In this document: piece after piece, positions 58,535 through 64,000 of the stretch
How the letters are laid out: each line of letters opens with the position of its first letter
How positions within the stretch are numbered: position 1 is the first letter of the stretch
Assembly: GCF_001306175.1 (NCBI RefSeq)
Contig: NZ_LGKN01000005.1
Coordinates: 124,001-188,000 of the forward strand
DNA from: Ardenticatena maritima
Lineage (GTDB): Bacteria > Chloroflexota > Anaerolineae > Ardenticatenales > Ardenticatenaceae
Direction: 5' to 3'
Length of the DNA stretch: 64,000 nucleotides
Notes under the pieces: generated by a model
What the model saw: only the letters and a program-made list of their open reading frames with translations
Database searches by the model: none
Told to the model about the DNA's origin: nothing
Made by a program: the position numbers and the translations under genes

Positions 58535-59400
58535 GCGTCCTCCTCGTAGTCATACCACCCACGCCCGGTTTTGCGCCCCAGGCGGCCACTTTCGACCATG
58601 CGTTGTTGCAGCAGGCTGGGGCGATAGCGCGGCTCGCCAAAATAGGCGTTGTAGACCGACTGCGACGCCGCGAAATTGATATCCAGCCCAATCAAGTCCA
58701 TCAGTTCAAACGGTCCCATCTTGAAACCGCCCCCTTCGCGAATGAGGCGGTCAATGGTGGCATGGTCGGCGACGCCGGTTTCGAGCAAACGCAACCCTTC
58801 CAGGTAGAAGGGGCGTGCAACGCGGTTGACGATGAACCCCGGCACGTCCTTGGCGTGAACCGGCGTTTTGCCCATGCGCTCCGCCAGTGCCGCCAGCGTC
58901 TCGCACACATGCGGCGCGGTCTGCGCGCCGGCGACAATCTCCACCAGGCGCATGAGCGGCGCGGGGTTGAAGAAGTGCATGCCCGCCACGCGGTGCGGTG
59001 TTTGCGTCGCCGCGGCAATCTGCGTGACGCTGAGGGTGCTGGTGTTGGTCGCCAATATCGCGTCAGGCGCAACAATGCTTTCCAAATCGGCGAACAGGCG
59101 TTGCTTCAAGTCGAGCCGCTCCGGCGCGGCTTCGATGACGACCTGGCAATCGGCGAAAGCGTGCAAGTCGGTTGTGGGGTGCAGGCGTTCGGGCACGGTG
59201 CGCGCCAATTCAGGGTCGAGCCGCCCTTTTTGTGCGGCGCGGTTCACAAAATGCAGAATTCGCTCCACCGCACGTTGGAGCACGTCGTCGGCGATGTCGT
59301 AGAGCCGCACGGTGTAGCCCGCCTGCGCCGCCACCTGTGCGATGCCGCTGCCCATGGTGCCGGCGCCGATGACGCCAATGGTGGTGATACTTTCGAGCAT
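58531..59400 (-). CDS. 3-hydroxyacyl-CoA dehydrogenase (Hbd/PaaH type)
   Basis: A 289-residue NAD enzyme oxidising 3-hydroxyacyl-CoA. NAD loop GVIGAGTMGSGIAQVAAQAG at the N-terminus, active-site His in GMHFFNPAPLM, Glu in VEIVAG, and GFIVNRVARPFYLEGL before the C-terminal domain. In this operon it most likely works on the phenylacetate-derived 3-hydroxyadipyl-CoA. The stop overlaps the selenoprotein start. Confidence 0.93.
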   Translation of the reverse strand: MLESITTIGVIGAGTMGSGIAQVAAQAGYTVRLYDIADDVLQRAVERILHFVNRAAQKGRLDPELARTVPERLHPTTDLHAFADCQVVIEAAPERLDLKQRLFADLESIVAPDAILATNTSTLSVTQIAAATQTPHRVAGMHFFNPAPLMRLVEIVAGAQTAPHVCETLAALAERMGKTPVHAKDVPGFIVNRVARPFYLEGLRLLETGVADHATIDRLIREGGGFKMGPFELMDLIGLDINFAASQSVYNAYFGEPRYRPSLLQQRMVESGRLGRKTGRGWYDYEEDA

Positions 59401-59462
59401 AGGGCTTCCTCGCTACAAGTCGTAGGTGTGGCGCACAGCCTGGGCAGGCTGTGCGCCCCCGA

Positions 59463-60257
59463 TCAACGTCCCTGGAAGGTTGGTGCACGTTTTTCCAGAA
59501 AGGCTTGCAACCCTTCGGCGTGGTCGGCGGTGCGCCCCGCCAGTTCCTGCATGTCGGCTTCGTATTCCAGCGTTTCCGCCAGCGTGTGCGTTGCGGCAAA
59601 GTCCGCCAGCCGCTTGATGTAGCCAATCGCTTTGGTCGGCGCCGCCGCCAGTTCCGCCGCGAGGGCGCGCGCTTCGTCCATGAGGCTGTCGGCGGGCACC
59701 ACACGGTTGAGGATGCCGTAGTCCAGCGCTTCCTGGGCGCTGATGCGTGTACCGCGCAACATGAGTTCCATGGCGCGGGTCGGACCGACCAACCGCTGCA
59801 AGAACCAGGTGGAGCCGCTATCGGGCACCAGCCCAATTTTGATGAAGGCTTGCAAGAAGGAAGCCGTATCGGCGGCAAGGCGCAAGTCGCACGCCAGCGC
59901 CAGGCTCATGCCGGCGCCAGCCGCCACGCCGTTGACGGCGGCGATAATCGGCTTGGGGAGTTCGCGCATTTGCAAGATGAGCGGGTTGTAGGTGTGGCGC
60001 AGGTGTTCGCCATACGAAAAGCCGCCCGCCGACGGGTCCCGCTCCTTGACGCTCGCCAAATCCTGCCCGGCGCAAAAACCGCGCCCCGCGCCCGTGAGGA
60101 TGACGGCGCGCACGCTCTCATCACGCTTTGCCTGCTTGAAGGCGTCGCGCAGTTCGTGCAGCATGGTATCGGTGACGGCGTTCAGTTTGTCAGGGCGGTT
60201 GAGCGTGATTGTCAACACACCGCCATCCTGTTCGTACAAAATTGTTTCGTAAGCCAT
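59463..60257 (-). CDS. paaG: enoyl-CoA isomerase/hydratase, PaaG-like
   Basis: A 264-residue crotonase. ILTGAGRGFCAGQDL gives the first oxyanion strand, and NGVAAGAGMSLALACDLRLA the second. The phrases YNPLILQMRELPKPIIAAV and FIKIGLVPDSGSTWFLQRLVG are typical of PaaG, the ring 1,2-epoxyphenylacetyl-CoA isomerase (oxepin-CoA forming). ATG at 60257. Confidence 0.88.
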   Translation of the reverse strand: MAYETILYEQDGGVLTITLNRPDKLNAVTDTMLHELRDAFKQAKRDESVRAVILTGAGRGFCAGQDLASVKERDPSAGGFSYGEHLRHTYNPLILQMRELPKPIIAAVNGVAAGAGMSLALACDLRLAADTASFLQAFIKIGLVPDSGSTWFLQRLVGPTRAMELMLRGTRISAQEALDYGILNRVVPADSLMDEARALAAELAAAPTKAIGYIKRLADFAATHTLAETLEYEADMQELAGRTADHAEGLQAFLEKRAPTFQGR

Positions 60258-60290
60258 GCCAAAACCTCCTCGTTGAGGGATACAGGCGCC

Positions 60291-61064
60291 TTAGCGCCCT
60301 TTCCATTCGGGTTTGCGTTTTTCCAGGAAAGCCGCCACGCCCTCGTCCTTGTCTTCGGATGCAAAGAGCAGGTAGAAGTTGTGGCGTTCGTATTCGAGCC
60401 CTTCCGCCAGGCTCATTTCGTAGGATTTGAGGATCGCTTCCTTCGCCAGTTGAAGCGCCAGCGGCGGCTTTTGCGCAATCTGGCGGGCGAGTTCGAGCGC
60501 TTTTTCAAGGTAGAGTTCGGTCGGCACCACATGGTTGACCAAGCCCCACTGCAAGGCTTCTTGCGCGGTCAAGCGGCGGTCGGCAAGGATGACTTCCATG
60601 GCAATCGCCTTCCCCACGGCGCGGGGCAAGCGCTGCGTGCCGCCTGCGCCCGGCATAATGCCCAGGTTGATTTCGGGCTGCCCAAAGACGGCGCTTTCGC
60701 TCGCCACAATCATGTCGCACATCATCGCCAGTTCGTTGCCGCCCCCCAAGCACCAGCCGCTCACGGCGGCAATCAGCGGTTTGGGGAAGGTGCGCACGGC
60801 TTCCCATTCCTTGAAGCGGTAGGATTTGAGCATGTCCACCGGGTTTTTGCCCTGGAATTCGCCAATGTCAGCGCCGGCGGCAAAGGCGCGTTCGTCGCCC
60901 GTCAAGACCACCACCACAATCTCATCATCCTGGGCGAATTCGTTGAGCGCCTGCGCCAGTTCGCTCATCAACGCGCGGTTGAGCGCGTTCAGGCGCTTGG
61001 GGCGGTTGAGCCGAATCAAGCCGATTTTGGGTTCCGGGCGTTCGACGATGATGTTTTCGTACAT
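60291..61064 (-). CDS. paaF: enoyl-CoA hydratase, PaaF-like
   Basis: A 257-residue crotonase. The oxyanion-hole loops are ALTGDERAFAAGADI-like (VVLTGDERAFAAGADIGEF) and VSGWCLGGGNELAMMCD. The two catalytic glutamates are expected in GQPEINLGIMPGAGG and adjacent positions. It would hydrate 2,3-dehydroadipyl-CoA in the phenylacetate pathway. AAGGAGG precedes the ATG, 2 bp after the EthD-like gene. Confidence 0.88.
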   Translation of the reverse strand: MYENIIVERPEPKIGLIRLNRPKRLNALNRALMSELAQALNEFAQDDEIVVVVLTGDERAFAAGADIGEFQGKNPVDMLKSYRFKEWEAVRTFPKPLIAAVSGWCLGGGNELAMMCDMIVASESAVFGQPEINLGIMPGAGGTQRLPRAVGKAIAMEVILADRRLTAQEALQWGLVNHVVPTELYLEKALELARQIAQKPPLALQLAKEAILKSYEMSLAEGLEYERHNFYLLFASEDKDEGVAAFLEKRKPEWKGR

Positions 61065-61066
61065 GT

Positions 61067-61387
61067 TCAGCCTCCTTGCTCAATCGTTTCGACCACGTCC
61101 ACGGTGAAAACCGACACAATGTCTTTGGCAAACCCCATCAGGTCTTTGCCGGCTTCGGCGTTTTCGGGTGATTTGAGCGCCGCTTTGAGGGCGTCTTTAT
61201 CCTCAAACCACATTTCAAACATGAGATAGACCTGGGGATCGCCAAAGAGGTGGCGCGTCACTTTGCTCACTTCAATGCGTTTGTAGCCCGGCACACGCGC
61301 CATCAGGCGGGCGTGCACGTTGAAGTAGTGGTCGTCGAAGGCGGCTTCATCTTCGGGGGGACGATAGATGGCAACAAGTTTGTACAT
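61067..61387 (-). CDS. EthD-family protein
   Basis: A 106-residue dimeric alpha+beta-barrel protein: MYKLVAIYRPPEDEAAFDDH, then HYFNVHARLMARVPG and FGDPQVYLMFEMWFED. EthD-like proteins accompany aromatic and ether degradation, with unclear chemistry. First gene of the phenylacetate-type operon. Confidence 0.85.
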   Translation of the reverse strand: MYKLVAIYRPPEDEAAFDDHYFNVHARLMARVPGYKRIEVSKVTRHLFGDPQVYLMFEMWFEDKDALKAALKSPENAEAGKDLMGFAKDIVSVFTVDVVETIEQGG

Positions 61388-61470
61388 GGCTGAGCCTCCT
61401 CGCTCGTTTGATTGTTTCCGATGCATGCCGCGGCGATTATAACCGCCAGCCAACAGAGGGGCAATCAAAA

Positions 61471-61495
61471 AGGGGCGACCGGGTCTGGTCGCCCC
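61471..61495 (-). terminator. terminator of the ABC ATPase pair
   Basis: AGGGGCGACC and GGTCGCCCCT form a 10-bp stem, followed leftward by TTTTT. It separates the ATPase genes from the phenylacetate-type operon. Confidence 0.88.
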
Positions 61496-61520
61496 TGGGC
61501 GGACAGAAGGACATCAGCCG

Positions 61521-62711
61521 TCAGGAATAAATCGCGCGGCCGGTCTGTGGGTCGAAGAATTTACACTGGTCAACTTCGACATCCAGCTCGATGGTTTCAC
61601 CCACTGGGTCATCCGCGGCGGCGTCCACCAACGCAAGGAAGGTGTCGCCTTCGGTCATTTCGTAGTACTCGAACCCTTCGCCGAGGATGAGGCTTTGCAC
61701 GTGCGCCCGCACCTTGGAAATCTTGAACCCCTTGCAGTAGTAGAGCTGCTTGTCGCCCAGGAGTTCCTTCAAATCCAATTGTGCACGAATGCGCTTCAGC
61801 GGCGACGTCGTCGTGACGGCTTTCGGCAAGAAGGCGGGGTGGTGAATATGCTCAGGGCGAATACCCAACACCACTTCCTTATCGCGCCACTCCCACAGGT
61901 ATTCAATGGCGCGATCGGGAACGGGCATGCGGAATTGCCCACTGTCGGCAACTAACCCGCCTTCCCCCTGTCGAATAACGACGTCAAAGAAATTCATCAA
62001 GTGCGGGCCAATGAATCCGGCAACGAACCACGTTTTGGGATGATCGTAGAGCTCGTCGGCGGTCCCCACCTGCTCGATTTTGCCTTGATGCATAACCGCC
62101 ACGCGGTGCGCCAGGCGCGACGCCGTTGCCTGGTCGTGCGTCACGTAGATGAACGTGGCGCCCGTGTCGGCGTGGACTTTGAGCAATTCACGCTGAATTT
62201 GCACCCGCAACGGCGGGTCAAGGTGCGCCATCGGTTCATCGAACAGGAAGAGCCGTGGTTCGCGGGTGAGCGCCCGCGCAAGCGCCACACGCTGCATTTG
62301 CCCTGCCGAAAGTTGCGTTGGGCGGCGGTCCAGAAACGCGCCGATGCCCAAATACTCGGCGACACGCTGGACACGCCGCTGAATTTCGTCCTGCGGCAAC
62401 CCGCGGAACTCCAGCCCCATGGCAATGTTTTCGTAGGCGGTGATATGCGGCCAGAGCGCCAGCGATTCAAAGACAAAGGCGAGATTGCGGTCGCGCGGCG
62501 GAATGCGCGTGACATCTTCACCATCGAAAAGAACGGCGCCACGGTCAGGCACTTCGAGCCCGGCAATGATACGCAAAAGCGTCGTCTTGCCCGTGCCCGA
62601 AGGCCCAAGCAATACCAGACGTTCGCCTTCCTGAACGTCCAAATCAATGCCGCGCAAGACTTCCTGGCGGCCAAATTTTTTGGTGACGCCTTGAATCTGA
62701 ACGCGTGTCAT
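61521..62711 (-). CDS. ABC transporter ATPase (MalK/UgpC family)
   Basis: A 396-residue nucleotide-binding subunit with a C-terminal TOBE/OB domain. Walker A GPSGTGKTT, signature LSAGQMQRVALARAL (Gly to Ala change from the usual LSGGQ), Walker B LFLFDEPMAHLDPPLR and switch His in YVTHDQATA. It starts 5 bp after a second ATPase gene. No permease is adjacent, so the pair may energise orphan permeases such as those of the glucan operon. Confidence 0.92.
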   Translation of the reverse strand: MTRVQIQGVTKKFGRQEVLRGIDLDVQEGERLVLLGPSGTGKTTLLRIIAGLEVPDRGAVLFDGEDVTRIPPRDRNLAFVFESLALWPHITAYENIAMGLEFRGLPQDEIQRRVQRVAEYLGIGAFLDRRPTQLSAGQMQRVALARALTREPRLFLFDEPMAHLDPPLRVQIQRELLKVHADTGATFIYVTHDQATASRLAHRVAVMHQGKIEQVGTADELYDHPKTWFVAGFIGPHLMNFFDVVIRQGEGGLVADSGQFRMPVPDRAIEYLWEWRDKEVVLGIRPEHIHHPAFLPKAVTTTSPLKRIRAQLDLKELLGDKQLYYCKGFKISKVRAHVQSLILGEGFEYYEMTEGDTFLALVDAAADDPVGETIELDVEVDQCKFFDPQTGRAIYS

Positions 62712-62716
62712 GGTGG

Positions 62717-63820
62717 TTAGGAGTAAATCGCCTGCTCATCCGCCGGGTTGAAAAGTTTGATTTGGTCCACGTCCACAACCAGTTCGACGGTTTCGCCCGC
62801 AACAACGTCCACACGTGCATCCACCCGCGCCACAAACTGCTGTCCGTTGGCGTCGAGGTAGAGCAGCTCTTCGTTGCCCAGCAATTCCTTCACGTCCAGT
62901 TTGGCTTTGATGGGTTGCGGGTTGATGCCGGGCATGGCAAAGGCTTTGTGGAAGAGGTGTTCGGGACGAATGCCCAAAATGACCTCTTTGCCCAGCCAGT
63001 CGCTCACTTCACGTGCAATGTGTTCGGGCAAGCGCAGGCGGAAGCCGCCCGTATCCACGTACATTTCCTCTTTGGTGCCGGTCAGCGTGGCGTTGAAGAA
63101 GTTCATCGCCGGGCTGCCGATGAAGCCCGCCACGAAAACGTTTTGCGGGTGGTTGTAGAGGTTTTGCGGCGTGTCCAACTGCTGCAACACCCCATCACGC
63201 ATGACGGCGATGCGGTCGGCCATGGTCATCGCTTCGACCTGGTCGTGCGTCACGTAGATGAAGGTGGTTTGCAGGCGCTTGTGCAAGCGAATCAACTCGG
63301 CGCGCGTTTGCACACGCAATTTGGCGTCCAGGTTGGAGAGCGGCTCGTCCATGAGGAAGACCGCCGGCTCGCGCACGATGGCGCGCCCCAACGCCACACG
63401 CTGGCGCTGACCACCGGAGAGCGCTTTAGGCTTGCGGTCGAGCAGGTGGTCAATGCCCAGAATCTGCGCGGCTTCCTTCACGCGGCGGTCAATTTCATCT
63501 TTGGGCATTTTGCGCAGTTTCAAGCCAAACGCCATGTTGTCGTAAACGCTCATGTGCGGATAGAGCGCGTAGGACTGAAACACCATGGCGATGTTGCGGT
63601 CTTTGGGCGGCACGTCGTTGACAATGCGGTCGCCAATCCAGATGTTGCCTTCGGTGACTTCTTCCAGACCAGCCAGCATACGGAGGGCGGTACTCTTCCC
63701 ACAACCAGAAGGACCGACCAAAACGAGGAATTCCTTGTCCTTGACTTCGAGGTGCAGGTCTTTGATAACGACGTTGTCGCCAAAGGCTTTCCATACGTGC
63801 TCGTAGGTCACGCTTGCCAT
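62717..63820 (-). CDS. ABC transporter ATPase (MsmK/UgpC family)
   Basis: A 367-residue ATPase with Walker [10 protein letters not shown], signature [19 protein letters not shown], Walker [16 protein letters not shown] and switch His in [11 protein letters not shown], then the TOBE/OB regulatory domain. Multitask MsmK-type ATPases commonly serve several sugar importers. The ATG at 63820 has AAAGGAG; the palindrome TTTCAATTGAAA (63833-63844) lies across that site. Confidence 0.94.
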   Translation of the reverse strand: MASVTYEHVWKAFGDNVVIKDLHLEVKDKEFLVLVGPSGCGKSTALRMLAGLEEVTEGNIWIGDRIVNDVPPKDRNIAMVFQSYALYPHMSVYDNMAFGLKLRKMPKDEIDRRVKEAAQILGIDHLLDRKPKALSGGQRQRVALGRAIVREPAVFLMDEPLSNLDAKLRVQTRAELIRLHKRLQTTFIYVTHDQVEAMTMADRIAVMRDGVLQQLDTPQNLYNHPQNVFVAGFIGSPAMNFFNATLTGTKEEMYVDTGGFRLRLPEHIAREVSDWLGKEVILGIRPEHLFHKAFAMPGINPQPIKAKLDVKELLGNEELLYLDANGQQFVARVDARVDVVAGETVELVVDVDQIKLFNPADEQAIYS

Positions 63821-64000
63821 TGTAAAAACTCCTTTCAATTGAAATTGGTTGATGCTGTGCGGGCAGCCACAACCGAGGCGTGAGTGGCACCTGGTTGCGC
63901 CGACACCGCGGGTTGGAGGAGACAGAACTTTTCGGTCGCAGGCGCGGTTGCGTGTGACCCACCACGCACCGCCGGGCACTCCCCTCTGCGGGCCATTCGG

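Noticed and set aside
59451-61229. 592-codon plus-strand frame
   Set aside because: Antisense to the paaF/paaG-like genes; a shadow of codon bias.
63821-64000. Gene or riboswitch upstream of the ATPase pair
   Set aside because: No start with a ribosome site and no recognised structure apart from the TTTCAATTGAAA palindrome at 63833-63844, which may be chance.

Overview
The window looks like a chromosomal segment of a thermophilic, facultatively denitrifying member of the Chloroflexota, most like Ardenticatena (inference from protein style, GC-rich sequence, and the mix of a beta-glucan uptake locus with copper nitrite reductase and heme-copper enzymes; no database search was possible). About 53 protein genes, six tRNA genes and the RNase P RNA gene can be supported. 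Most genes lie on the minus strand in tight operons with 4-bp ATGA overlaps.

Layout. 1-16.5 kb: a beta-glucan (laminarin-like) utilisation operon read leftward: a LacI-type repressor with its own strong promoter and operators, a lipoprotein binding protein, two permeases, lipoprotein GH3 and GH16 glucanases, an aldo/keto reductase, two large GH94-superfamily phosphorylases, and a cytoplasmic GH3 beta-glucosidase with a PA14 insert that runs off the left edge. 16.7-24.6 kb: a zinc-ribbon protein, three small membrane proteins facing a NarL/NarX-type two-component pair, and exopolysaccharide glycosyltransferases. 24.6-26.8 kb: Nudix hydrolase, dCTP deaminase, then a stable-RNA operon (tRNA-Lys, rnpB, tRNA-Ala, Val, Ile2-like, His, Pro) with a clear sigma-70-type promoter and terminator. 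27-35 kb: gltB, a purN-like gene, two TPR proteins and a menC-type enolase-superfamily gene.

35.3-48.3 kb is the most striking part: a nitrogen-oxide respiration island. It holds a copper ATPase, a SafE-like maturation protein, heme O synthase, a CuA heme-copper enzyme whose active-site tyrosine is replaced by glutamine (an NO-reductase-like signature), an unannotated 52-aa membrane subunit, a nitrite reductase NirK fused to an extra cupredoxin, a cytochrome b-ferredoxin-MvhD fusion, and an octaheme hydroxylamine-oxidoreductase-like cytochrome with a membrane partner. Three promoters here share a palindrome TTGCG-N4-CGCAA with FNR-type geometry, which suggests one regulon for nitrite to NO to N2O conversion.

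48.4-55.7 kb: an unrecognised protein, MFS transporter, alpha/beta hydrolase, thioredoxin reductase, stomatin-like protein, and P5C dehydrogenase. 55.7-61.4 kb: a phenylacetate-type beta-oxidation operon (EthD, PaaF, PaaG, hydroxyacyl-CoA dehydrogenase, FrnE, second dehydrogenase, PaaI). The FrnE gene has an in-frame TGA exactly where the first cysteine of its CPFC redox motif should be, followed at the right distance by a bacterial SECIS-like hairpin: a probable selenoprotein that simple gene calling truncates. 61.5-63.8 kb: two MalK/UgpC-type ABC ATPases.
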